A DNA stretch of 64,000 nt from Haliea salexigens DSM 19537 (lineage in GTDB: Bacteria > Pseudomonadota > Gammaproteobacteria > Pseudomonadales > Halieaceae). A program made the position numbers and the translations under genes. Shown one piece after another: positions 52,177 through 60,211 of the stretch. The notes under the pieces are model-generated. The model made no database searches and was not told where the DNA came from. It was given only the letters and a program-made list of their open reading frames with translations. The stretch lies in contig NZ_AUHJ01000006.1 of assembly GCF_000423125.1 (NCBI RefSeq), forward strand, positions 124,001 through 188,000, written 5' to 3'. Each line of letters opens with the position of its first letter. The stretch's first letter is position 1.

Positions 52177-52638
52177 ATGGCGGGCGGGCGCAGGTGCGAA
52201 ACCGCCGGGTTCTCCTTGCTGGAACTGATGGCGGCACTGGCCATCGCGGGGCTGGTCATGGCCCTTGCCGTGCCGTCCACCCTGCGTATGTATGAAAATA
52301 TTCGTTACCGTCAGGCGGTGCGGGACGTGGTCACACTGTTCGCCAGTGCGCGTTATGAAGCGCTGCACAGCGGCCGGGCTCAGGCCGTTGAAGTTGACCC
52401 CCGGGAGCGCAGTGTGCGCTTTGCGGACACCGTGAAGGTTCTACCGGCCAGCGTAGCAATGACGGTCCATTCGGCCAGTGAATTGAATCGTGGTGGTGTG
52501 GGGGTCATTCGCTTCTATGCCGAGGGCGGTGCCAGCGGCGGCGGCGTCGACATCACCTCGGCAAACGGCGCGGGTGTGAGTATCACAGTGGACTGGTTGC
52601 TCGGTTCGGTGACGCAGGAAACCTATGCGGCGCGCTAG
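52177..52638 (+). CDS. gspH: Minor pseudopilin GspH
   Basis: The 153-residue protein has the processing site AGFSLLELMAALAIAGLV and the GspH domain. I used the ATG at 52177, 7 bases after gspG; an in-frame ATG at 52153 overlapping gspG is equally possible and has an AGG just upstream. Minor pseudopilins form the tip of the pseudopilus. It overlaps gspI by 14 bases. Confidence 0.85.
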   Translation: MAGGRRCETAGFSLLELMAALAIAGLVMALAVPSTLRMYENIRYRQAVRDVVTLFASARYEALHSGRAQAVEVDPRERSVRFADTVKVLPASVAMTVHSASELNRGGVGVIRFYAEGGASGGGVDITSANGAGVSITVDWLLGSVTQETYAAR

Positions 52639-53014
52639 ATCGGCACGGGGTTTTTCGCTGCTGGAAATGCTGGTAGCGCTGGCCATCCTCGGCCTTTCCC
52701 TCGGGGCGCTGTACCAGGCGACCAGTGGCGCCACGCGTAATGTACGTTCCGCAGAAAAATATGCCTACGGCGTTGAACTGGCGCGCTCCCTGGTCGCGGA
52801 GCATGCGCGTGTGCCCGCGGGCGGGCTCAGTGTGCAGGGTGAAACCGCGGGTGGTTTTCTGTGGCGGGTACAGGCGCGACCGGCCCAGGCGGGCAGCGGC
52901 AGTCTTCCGCCGGGTACGGTGCAGGATCTCGGAGTTGTGGTGCGCTGGAGTGATGGGCGCAAGGCACGTGAGGTGGTACTGAATTCTGTCGCCGCCGGGG
53001 TGCCGCGCGAATGA
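52625..53014 (+). CDS. gspI: Minor pseudopilin GspI
   Basis: The 129-residue protein has the processing site ARGFSLLEMLVALAILGL directly after a short basic leader and the T2SSI domain behind it. With GspJ and GspK it forms the tip complex that starts pseudopilus assembly. It begins inside the end of gspH and overlaps gspJ by 4 bases. Confidence 0.9.
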   Translation: MRRARSARGFSLLEMLVALAILGLSLGALYQATSGATRNVRSAEKYAYGVELARSLVAEHARVPAGGLSVQGETAGGFLWRVQARPAQAGSGSLPPGTVQDLGVVVRWSDGRKAREVVLNSVAAGVPRE

Positions 53015-53610
53015 GCGCGGGGCGCCAGCAGATCGGTTTTACCCTGGTTGAGGTGGTGGTGGCGCTATCCGTGCTTTCGCTGATCATGCTGGCGACCATC
53101 AGCGCACTGCGTACCTTTGCCAATACACAGCAGTCGCTGGATCGCATGATGGGGCGCGTGGATGAAGTGCGTACCGTCAGCAGCCTGTTGCGCGACCTTG
53201 TAGACAGTGCCGCCCTGGGTGCTGACGGCGGCGAAGGCCTGACGCTCGGTGGTGGAGCGCGTGATGCCGCTTATTTCGCCGGTTCCGATAGTGTTTTGAT
53301 GTTCAAGGCAAACATTCTTTTCGGCGAAAACTTCGGCGGTGAATATGTGCTGCGTTTCAGCCGCGATGACGACGCGCTGGTGATGCGCTGGCAGGCGTCC
53401 AACGGTGACTCGAGAACGATCGACTGGTCGCAGGCGCCGTCGCGGGTACTGGTAAAGCGGGTGGACCTGTTTGAGGTGGCCTACCGGCCCGCCCCGCAGG
53501 CGGACTGGGTGCCGGCGTGGCAGAACGGCGGTGTGCCGGTCGCGTTGCGCCTGCGCCTGCGGGCGGCGGAGCGCTTCTGGCCGGAGCTGATTATGGCGGT
53601 GCCGCGCTGA
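53011..53610 (+). CDS. gspJ: Minor pseudopilin GspJ
   Basis: The 199-residue protein has the processing site IGFTLVEVVVALSVLSLI and a C-terminal GspJ beta domain ending in VALRLRLRAAERFWPELI. Length fits the family. Start and stop overlap gspI (ATGA) and gspK (TGATG), so the three tip components are translationally coupled. Confidence 0.9.
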   Translation: MSAGRQQIGFTLVEVVVALSVLSLIMLATISALRTFANTQQSLDRMMGRVDEVRTVSSLLRDLVDSAALGADGGEGLTLGGGARDAAYFAGSDSVLMFKANILFGENFGGEYVLRFSRDDDALVMRWQASNGDSRTIDWSQAPSRVLVKRVDLFEVAYRPAPQADWVPAWQNGGVPVALRLRLRAAERFWPELIMAVPR

Positions 53611-54365
53611 TGGCGGGCAGGTTTGCGGAATATTCCCCCTCTCTGAGACGTCATGCGAGAAGTCAGGGTGGTGTTGCGCTGGCCATGGTGGTCTGGTTTG
53701 TGGCGGCCATGTCTGTGCTGGTGGTGGGCATTGTGTCCGAAGCGCGCGTGGATGTGCGCATGGCGCAAACCCATATTGCCCGTGCGAAGGCGATGGCCGC
53801 GGGAGACGGTGCAATCAGTCTGCTGCTTTCCCGGCAGGCGTTGTTGCGCGAGGCGCAGGCGGGGCCCGGGGAAAACGGCCTTGAGCCCGTGCTGGAGGCG
53901 CGTTTCATGCTGGGAGAACAGCCGGTACAGGTACGCATGACGCCGATTTCACACTTGCTGGACCTGCACAGCGCTGACCCGGAGCAACTGGAGACGGCGT
54001 TTAGCGAGCTGGGTGGTCTGCAGCGTGAAGATGCCCGACGCCTTGCGGCCTCTGTGGTACAGTTGCGCAGTGGCCGGGCGAACGGCGTTGGCGTCGGCTT
54101 CAGGCCGCACACGGTAGAGGACTGGTTGCAGTTGCCCGGCTTTGACCGGGCCCTGCTCGATGGCATGCGCAACTGGCTGCGTATGGATGATGAAGCTGCG
54201 TACCGTCTCGATGCCGTGTTGGATTATGATGGCCGGCGCTGGCTCCGCAGGCGCTGGATAACACTGCAGGGCGGTTCGGGTGCGAGCGGTTTTCCCTGGC
54301 GAATAACACGAACCGAGGCGCCACGAGTGCTTGACGACAGAACAACAACAGCTGGGGCACGCTAG
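53610..54365 (+). CDS. gspK: Minor pseudopilin GspK, short form
   Basis: The 251-residue protein has a basic leader, then the atypical pseudopilin helix GGVALAMVVWFVAAMSVLVV, and a GspK domain with LLDLHSADPEQLETAF and VEDWLQLPGFDRALL (helix-hairpin-helix-like parts). GspK lacks the +5 glutamate of other pseudopilins, as here. It is shorter than common GspK (about 300 or more residues). It shares one base with the gspJ stop. Confidence 0.84.
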   Translation: MAGRFAEYSPSLRRHARSQGGVALAMVVWFVAAMSVLVVGIVSEARVDVRMAQTHIARAKAMAAGDGAISLLLSRQALLREAQAGPGENGLEPVLEARFMLGEQPVQVRMTPISHLLDLHSADPEQLETAFSELGGLQREDARRLAASVVQLRSGRANGVGVGFRPHTVEDWLQLPGFDRALLDGMRNWLRMDDEAAYRLDAVLDYDGRRWLRRRWITLQGGSGASGFPWRITRTEAPRVLDDRTTTAGAR

Positions 54366-54370
54366 GCGCT

Positions 54371-55381
54371 ATGCTCGATCAATCCCGACAATGGCACCTC
54401 TTCGGCTACGATATGCGCCGTATTGGTCACCACTGGCAGGTTGCCTGGGCAGAATGTCTCTGGGGTGACCGGTCCCCCGTACGGGCACGGCTCGATGAAG
54501 TGGTGCACGTAGAAGGCGGCGGCGTGCAGGGCAAGTTTCACGCGGGTGCCCTGGTCGCCGCTGGCGAGCCGACCTGTGCTGCCATTGTGTTGCCGGATTC
54601 CCTGGTGTTGTTCAAGACCCTGCACCTGCCGCTTGCCGCCGAGGATGAGCTGGAATCGGTCATGCGCCTGGAGATTATGGCCAACAGCCCGTTCCCGGCC
54701 GCGGATACTGCGGCGGGCTGGTCCCTCAGTGAACGCGGTGACAAGGGCCTGCAAGTAGAGCTGGCGATAGCCTCCCGCAGTGCCGTCATGCGACATCTGG
54801 GCCAGCACCACGACGTGCATGCAATTGATGAGCGCGAGGTCTGGGCGCTTGCCGGCGTACGGCCCATTGTGTTGCGCGGGTTTGCTGAGGGTGCACGCCT
54901 GGCGCGTTACCAGCGTCGCCTGCTGCGGATCGCCCTGCTACTGGGTGGCGCTCTTCTGTTGCTGCTGCTCATTCTGGCGCTCGCGGCGGGCGGCAAGTAT
55001 GTCAGGTTGCAGCAGTACGAGGCGCTTGCCGCGCGGGTGGAGAGCGAGGCGGCAGAAGTGACACGGCAGCGGCAATCCCTCTCTGTGGCCAACCAGACCA
55101 TTCTCGCCGTGAATGACGTATTGCGTGAGTACCCGGACCCCCACCGTGAGCTGGCGCGGCTGACCGCTCTGTTGGGAGATGAAGCCTATATTCTGCAATA
55201 CACCCAGCGTGGCCGCGACCTGCGCTTGCGGGGCCGTGCCGAAGATGCCGCTGGCGTGGTGCAGAGCCTGACGCGGGAAGAGGCCTACGAAGAGGTCGCG
55301 GACCAGGGCATTACGGCAGTGGGCAGCAGCGGTGTCGAGCAGTTCAATGTCAACGTGCGCCTGCGTGAGGGTGGGCCGTGA
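54371..55381 (+). CDS. gspL: Type II secretion protein GspL
   Basis: The 336-residue protein has an actin-like cytoplasmic half (about 1-180), one membrane helix (about 183-207) and a periplasmic ferredoxin-like half preceded by a short coiled coil (YEALAARVESEAAEVTRQ). GspL links GspE to the platform and binds GspM. The sequence is divergent, and the call rests on this architecture and on its place between gspK and a GspM-like gene, which it overlaps by 4 bases. Confidence 0.82.
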   Translation: MLDQSRQWHLFGYDMRRIGHHWQVAWAECLWGDRSPVRARLDEVVHVEGGGVQGKFHAGALVAAGEPTCAAIVLPDSLVLFKTLHLPLAAEDELESVMRLEIMANSPFPAADTAAGWSLSERGDKGLQVELAIASRSAVMRHLGQHHDVHAIDEREVWALAGVRPIVLRGFAEGARLARYQRRLLRIALLLGGALLLLLLILALAAGGKYVRLQQYEALAARVESEAAEVTRQRQSLSVANQTILAVNDVLREYPDPHRELARLTALLGDEAYILQYTQRGRDLRLRGRAEDAAGVVQSLTREEAYEEVADQGITAVGSSGVEQFNVNVRLREGGP

Positions 55382-55944
55382 GCTGGTTACGCAACAACCC
55401 GCGCTACGCGGTGATGGTGCTGGGCACACTGGCGCTGCCTGCTTTGGTGCTGTTGTACCTGGCAATCAGCCTGTTCGGTATGCGCAGCGGCTATCAGTTG
55501 CAGATAGAGCGTCTGGAACCCCGTATCGCGCGTTTGCAGGGCCTTCTGAACCGGGAAGAGCAGGTGCGCGAAGCGGCGCGGGTGGTGGGCTCCGATGTGC
55601 TTGACCTGGTCTATCCTGCCACCGATGACGCGGGCACTGTGTCGGCGAATTTGCAAAAGAACGTACGCGAGATACTGGGTGCCGCGGGTCTGTCGGTGAG
55701 CAATAGCCAGATACTGCCGGTGCGGGAGAAGGACGGATTCGACCACATAGCCGTCAAGCTGACAGCATCCGGTGGTTTGCCGGCGCTGGATACGGCGCTG
55801 GCGGACCTCAATGCCTATTTGCCGCTGTTACTGCTGGAGTCTATCGAGGTCTGGCCCAACCGCAACCGGGCTCGCAAAGATGAAGCCGAGGAACAGACGA
55901 TTACGGCAACGGTGCAGGTGTTGGCGCTGAAGGTGCGTTCCTGA
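55378..55944 (+). CDS. gspM: Type II secretion protein GspM-like
   Basis: The 188-residue protein starts at a GTG overlapping gspL by 4 bases. It has one membrane helix (about 12-33), a coiled-coil segment (IERLEPRIARLQGLL) and a periplasmic ferredoxin-like domain, the plan of GspM (GspM type II subfamily). It would pair with GspL in the inner membrane. It shares one base with the next gene (TGATG). Confidence 0.8.
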   Translation: MSWLRNNPRYAVMVLGTLALPALVLLYLAISLFGMRSGYQLQIERLEPRIARLQGLLNREEQVREAARVVGSDVLDLVYPATDDAGTVSANLQKNVREILGAAGLSVSNSQILPVREKDGFDHIAVKLTASGGLPALDTALADLNAYLPLLLLESIEVWPNRNRARKDEAEEQTITATVQVLALKVRS

Positions 55945-56588
55945 TGCGCCTTGATGCGGTGCTCGAGCACTTTAGCGTGCAGCATGAACCGCAGCGCACG
56001 GAGCGCCGGGTAGAGCTGGCGGTTCTGGTGTTGGCGCTCGTGTTGCTACTGCAGCTGGCCTGGTTTTTGTTGGGCGTCCTGCTGCCGCCTTCCCCCGAGC
56101 CCATCGAGCCAACCGATGCTTCCCTGACGGTGGCCGACCGTATAGCGGGGCGCCTGCTGGATACCGGCGACAGTGCGGAACTGCGCGAGCGACCGCTGTT
56201 CTGGGCAGGTCGCAGGCCCGTGGACATCAGCGCTGCAGCGGTTGCCGAGGCGCCTGAGGAAAAGGTATCTCAACTCAAGGGGGTGCGTCTGCTGGGCATA
56301 TTTGGGGTTGGGGATGTAGGCGGTATCATTGTGCGCGCTGATGGCAAGCAGCAGCGTCTGGCGGTGGGTGAGTCGCTGCAGGGCTGGACCCTGGAATCCA
56401 TGGACGGTACTGACGCCACGCTGGTCAGTGCGACCGGTGGCGAGGAGCGGCTCACGCTTGAACGTGTCCATGGAGCGCGGTCAGTGCGAGCCGAGTCGCC
56501 AGTGCCGGGTGCGAAAGCGCCCCGTAGAGGGCCTGGTCCGCAGCCTGGTGACGGCGCTGACGAGTTGACACTCGGCGGCCGGCGTTGA
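55944..56588 (+). CDS. GspC-like coupling protein without PDZ domain
   Basis: The 214-residue protein has a cytoplasmic N-terminus, one membrane helix (about 25-47) and a periplasmic homology region (about 80-172: RERPLFWAGRRP, LKGVRLLGIFGVGDVGGIIV, VGESLQGWTLESM) characteristic of GspC, which contacts the secretin N0 domain. The PDZ or coiled-coil tail of classical GspC is missing; instead a Pro/Gly-rich tail follows. It may also be named GspN in some schemes. It lies before gspD rather than at the start of the operon. Confidence 0.78.
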   Translation: MRLDAVLEHFSVQHEPQRTERRVELAVLVLALVLLLQLAWFLLGVLLPPSPEPIEPTDASLTVADRIAGRLLDTGDSAELRERPLFWAGRRPVDISAAAVAEAPEEKVSQLKGVRLLGIFGVGDVGGIIVRADGKQQRLAVGESLQGWTLESMDGTDATLVSATGGEERLTLERVHGARSVRAESPVPGAKAPRRGPGPQPGDGADELTLGGRR

Positions 56589-56663
56589 TTCACGGGAATG
56601 AAATCGGGGCAGTGCGTAGCGCGCTGCCGGCCATTATGAACAGGGCAAGATCAAGGAAAGGTT

Positions 56664-58892
56664 ATGTTGCGACGGTCCTCTAGGTTGCTATTGCTGGTGC
56701 CACTGCTGACCAGCTGTGCGCTGCTGGACAACCAATACCGCGGCGAGCCGTCGGAGCCGTCTGCCGGTATTGCCGCCCCGGGGGCGCAAGAGCCGGCTCT
56801 TTCACGCAGCGCCGGCGAGCTTGCCGATGCAGCCGAGGAGCGCGTCAAGCCAGTCCTCTATCGCGGCAACGACCGGCAGGTTCGCGTACCGGAGAAGCGC
56901 GATGCCGTGCGGTTGGTGGGTGATGCCGTCAGCCTCAACTTTGAGGATGCACCCCTGAGCGAAGTGGTGCACGCTGTACTCGGCGACATACTGGGCTTGG
57001 ATTACATTCTCGACGGCCCGGTTAACGGCACCATCACCTTGCGCTCCCGGACGCCCATTCCACGCGACCAGTTGCTGACGATTCTGGAGTCACTGCTCAG
57101 CGCCAACCAGATGGCGATGGTCCGGGACAGCCAGGATCGCTACCTGGTGACGGGAACCCAGCAAGCCAGCCGGCAGGCACCGCGCCTGTCAAACCCACGC
57201 GACCCGGGTGCCGGCTACAGTACAGTGATCATTCCCCTGCAATACATCAGCGCCAGCAACATGGCGGAGATCCTGCGGCCGGTGGCGGATGAACCGGCCT
57301 TCCTGCGTATCGACAACACCCGTAACCTGCTGATGCTGGCGGGCACGCGCTTGCAGATAGACGGCTGGCTGGACATGGTTGATACCTTTGACGTCGACCT
57401 GCTCAAGGGCATGTCCGTGGGGTTGTTTACCCTGGAGCATGGCCGTGTGGGCGATACCGCCAATGTCCTCCAGGGCATGCTGAACAGTGGCGGAAACGGC
57501 AATGATGACGTCGGGCAACTGGTTAAAATCATCCCCATCGAGCGCTTGAACAGTCTGCTGGTGGTGACACCGCGTTCGCACTACCTCGACACGCTGGGCA
57601 CCTGGATCGAGCGGCTGGACTCGCGGCCGGATTCCAAGTTTGAAAAACGCCTGTTCGTCTACCCAGTGCAGAACACGACAGCATCGCGTTTGGCGGATCT
57701 GATCAGCAATATCTACGCGGGCGGTGGTAGTAGCAATGCACGCAGTGGCTCCAGCGTGACCGGCAGCTACGGCAGCGACCGTGATGTCGCCCCCGGCCTG
57801 TCCATGGAGTCCATTGGGTCCTCCACCGCGTCTGGGAGTGGCTCGGGTTCCAGTGGTTATGGCAGCGGTTCCAACAGTTCCGGCAGTTCGGGTGGTTCCG
57901 GTTTGAGCGCTGGTCTGAGCGGCGACTTTGGCAGTGGGCCGGTCGGTGGGGCCAGCGCCGCAACACTGGGAGGTGGTGATGACGGGGGTGTAGCGGATGT
58001 GCGCGTGGTGGCGGACGAGGAAAACAATGCCTTGATGATCTACGCCACAGGCAAGCAGTACGAGCTGATCAAGGATGCCTTGCGTCAGCTGGATGTCATC
58101 GCGACGCAGGTGATTATCGAAGCGAGCATTCTGGAGGTCACCCTCACCGATGAACTCCGCTATGGTCTTGAATGGACATTCAAGAATGGTTTCGGTAGCG
58201 ATTACGACGGCTTTGGTCAGCTGGCCAACAGCGCCGGTGGCCCAGCGGCGACCTCGCCCGGGTTCTCCTATACGTTGACCAACTCCCTGGGCGATATCAG
58301 CGCTGTGCTGAACGCGCTTTCCGAAGACTCATTGATCAATGTGATTTCCACCCCGTCGGTGATGGTGCTGGACAATCATCCTGCTTATATACACGTGGGT
58401 GACCAAGTGCCGGTGCGGCAGGGCACCTCATCCACTGACGGCGGCACGGTCACCGAGAACATTGTCTATCGCGACACGGGTGTGAAATTGATGGTGCAGC
58501 CCTCGGTGAACGCCGGGCAGCTGGTGACCATGGATGTGGAGCAATCGGTCACCGACGTCGGTACTGTGGATTCAGCCACGGGCCAGCGCACGTTTCTGGA
58601 GCGCAATATCATGAGCCGGGTGGCTGTGCGCAGCAATGAGTCTGTGGTGCTGGGCGGTCTCATTCGGGAGAATGCCTCGGCAACGGATTCCGGTTTGCCC
58701 CTCCTGCACCGCGTTCCGGTGCTGGGCACATTGTTTGGCACTACCTCGACCGAGAACCGGCGTACCGAGCTGCTGGTGATCATTACCCCGAGGGTGATCA
58801 ACAATGAACAGGAGTTGCGTGATGTCAGTCGAGAGCTTCGCTCGCGCGTGCGCAACATGGAACTGATCAAGACGCCTCTGGATGCCGAGTAG
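56664..58892 (+). CDS. gspD: Type II secretion secretin GspD
   Basis: The 742-residue outer-membrane secretin has a lipoprotein-like signal (LLLVPLLTSC, Cys18), the N0-N3 periplasmic domains (about 85-480) and the secretin domain (about 500-720) with VISTPSVMVLDNHPA, VGDQVPVRQGT and the final VPVLGTLFGTTSTENRRTEL. A Gly/Ser-rich loop of about 60 residues (about 350-440) interrupts the N3 domain, as in several GspD proteins. A lipidated GspD may reach the outer membrane without a separate pilotin. It ends the operon proper and overlaps a sulfotransferase gene by 11 bases. Confidence 0.94.
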   Translation: MLRRSSRLLLLVPLLTSCALLDNQYRGEPSEPSAGIAAPGAQEPALSRSAGELADAAEERVKPVLYRGNDRQVRVPEKRDAVRLVGDAVSLNFEDAPLSEVVHAVLGDILGLDYILDGPVNGTITLRSRTPIPRDQLLTILESLLSANQMAMVRDSQDRYLVTGTQQASRQAPRLSNPRDPGAGYSTVIIPLQYISASNMAEILRPVADEPAFLRIDNTRNLLMLAGTRLQIDGWLDMVDTFDVDLLKGMSVGLFTLEHGRVGDTANVLQGMLNSGGNGNDDVGQLVKIIPIERLNSLLVVTPRSHYLDTLGTWIERLDSRPDSKFEKRLFVYPVQNTTASRLADLISNIYAGGGSSNARSGSSVTGSYGSDRDVAPGLSMESIGSSTASGSGSGSSGYGSGSNSSGSSGGSGLSAGLSGDFGSGPVGGASAATLGGGDDGGVADVRVVADEENNALMIYATGKQYELIKDALRQLDVIATQVIIEASILEVTLTDELRYGLEWTFKNGFGSDYDGFGQLANSAGGPAATSPGFSYTLTNSLGDISAVLNALSEDSLINVISTPSVMVLDNHPAYIHVGDQVPVRQGTSSTDGGTVTENIVYRDTGVKLMVQPSVNAGQLVTMDVEQSVTDVGTVDSATGQRTFLERNIMSRVAVRSNESVVLGGLIRENASATDSGLPLLHRVPVLGTLFGTTSTENRRTELLVIITPRVINNEQELRDVSRELRSRVRNMELIKTPLDAE

Positions 58893-59589
58893 CGCCCCGG
58901 TGCTGGTGTCCATCCACATGCCGAAAACAGCGGGCCTGAGTTTCCGGGCCGCGCTCGAACAGCATTATGGTGCCGGCTTTGCACCGGATTACGCGGATTA
59001 CCCGTTGGCCAGCCCACTGCCGCAGCGACATGCCGCTGCGCTGGAGTTCAGCCTGGCGGCCGAACCGTCAGCCTACCGACAGGTTGGCTGCATCCACGGC
59101 CATTTCCTGCCGATCAAGTACTTGCTGCTGGCGGACTATATGGAGTGCCGGTTTGTCACCTGGTTGCGCGAGCCCTTGCAGCGTCTGGTGTCCCACTACT
59201 ATTACTGGCAGCGTAGCTACGACCCGGCAGCGGACGACACCTCCAGCCTGCACCGCCGGGTGGTAGAGGAGGCCTGGACGCTGGAACAATTCTGCCTGGC
59301 CCCCGAATTGCGCAACGTCTACAGCCAGTTTCTGTGGGCCTTTCCGCTGCGAGCACTCGATTTCGTGGGAATTACCGAATATTTCGCAGAAGATTTGCGT
59401 GATTTTTCCACACAATTCCTGGGAATAAATGTTGAGCCGCAGTTTGCCAACGCCGCCGAGGTGCCCGCGGGGCCCGAGCAACTGCGTCCGCGGCTGCGCC
59501 AGCAGGTGCGCGAGTTTCATGCGCAGGACCTGGCGCTTTACCAGTGGGCACTGCAGAAACGTGAGGCGCGCAGGCAGGCTCTGCCCTGA
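58882..59589 (+). CDS. Sulfotransferase family protein
   Basis: The 235-residue protein has the PAPS 5'-phosphosulfate loop as HMPKTAGLSFRAAL near residue 12 and a 3'-phosphate site as WLREPLQRLVSHYYYW near residue 92, the pattern of membrane-type carbohydrate sulfotransferases but without a membrane helix. It would sulfate a glycan or similar acceptor that I cannot name. Its ATG lies within gspD (11-base overlap), so it is cotranslated with the secretion operon, which is unusual. Confidence 0.82.
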   Translation: MPSSAPVLVSIHMPKTAGLSFRAALEQHYGAGFAPDYADYPLASPLPQRHAAALEFSLAAEPSAYRQVGCIHGHFLPIKYLLLADYMECRFVTWLREPLQRLVSHYYYWQRSYDPAADDTSSLHRRVVEEAWTLEQFCLAPELRNVYSQFLWAFPLRALDFVGITEYFAEDLRDFSTQFLGINVEPQFANAAEVPAGPEQLRPRLRQQVREFHAQDLALYQWALQKREARRQALP

Positions 59590-59624
59590 TTCGCCGGCAC
59601 TTCCCGTCCCCTCCACGGGCGCGG

Positions 59625-59630
59625 TATAAT
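59625..59630 (+). promoter_or_regulatory. -10 element of the small lipoprotein gene
   Basis: TATAAT is a consensus -10 hexamer; TTCCCG at 59601-59606 could be a poor -35 at 18 bases. The start near 59637 leaves about 29 bases to the ATG at 59666. Confidence 0.5.
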
Positions 59631-59665
59631 CCCCGCCCAATGCATCAAAAGGTAATATATTCAGT

Positions 59666-60115
59666 ATGTTATACGCAATGTACCGACTCTCGGCAGTGCT
59701 CCTGGTCGCGCTGGTTCTCTCTCTGGCGGCGGGGTGCAGCACTGCGCCCTCGCAGCCCGATACGCTCACCCCCGCTGAGACTGCCGCACTTGAGGAACGC
59801 GTGCGCGGACGCTGGCAGGCACTCATCGACAGGGACTTTGAAGCGGTCTATGCGTACGCTTCACCTAATTACCGAGCTGTTTTCTCCAAGAGTATGTTTA
59901 TTCGCAATTTTTCCTATTCGCTGGATTGGCAGTTGACAGCTGTCGAAGTCCTTGCCTATGATGCCGAGGCAGCTGTGGCGAGTGTGGCGGTTCGGGTCAT
60001 GTCCAAGCCGATCAAACAAACCTCGGTGTCAGCTCAGTTCGGGTTTATGCCTTCAACTGTTCGCGAGCGATGGGTTAGCATCAATGGCGAGTGGTGGCAT
60101 AGTGCCAGTGGTTGA
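59666..60115 (+). CDS. Small lipoprotein of unknown function
   Basis: The 149-residue protein has a lipoprotein signal ending LSLAAGC, so Cys24 (from the first ATG) would be lipidated. The rest looks like a small NTF2/SnoaL-like fold: an N-terminal helix (ETAALEERVRGRWQAL) followed by a beta-rich part ending in WVSINGEWWHSASG. I do not recognise a named family. A second in-frame ATG at 59678 is possible. It stands alone behind a consensus -10 box. Confidence 0.75.
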   Translation: MLYAMYRLSAVLLVALVLSLAAGCSTAPSQPDTLTPAETAALEERVRGRWQALIDRDFEAVYAYASPNYRAVFSKSMFIRNFSYSLDWQLTAVEVLAYDAEAAVASVAVRVMSKPIKQTSVSAQFGFMPSTVRERWVSINGEWWHSASG

Positions 60116-60128
60116 GAGGGCACGTTGG

Positions 60129-60158
60129 TTGACAGCTGGCTGCAGTTAGCAATAATAG
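60129..60158 (+). promoter_or_regulatory. Promoter of the abundant exported protein gene
   Basis: A consensus TTGACA (60129-60134) and TAATAG (60153-60158) are 18 bases apart. A leader of about 50 bases ends in a strong Shine-Dalgarno AGGAG at 60200-60204, 7 bases before the ATG. Confidence 0.5.
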
Positions 60159-60211
60159 CGCTAGCAATCTGTACTTTGGTTGTGAAGTAAAAACACATTA
60201 GGAGTCTCCTT

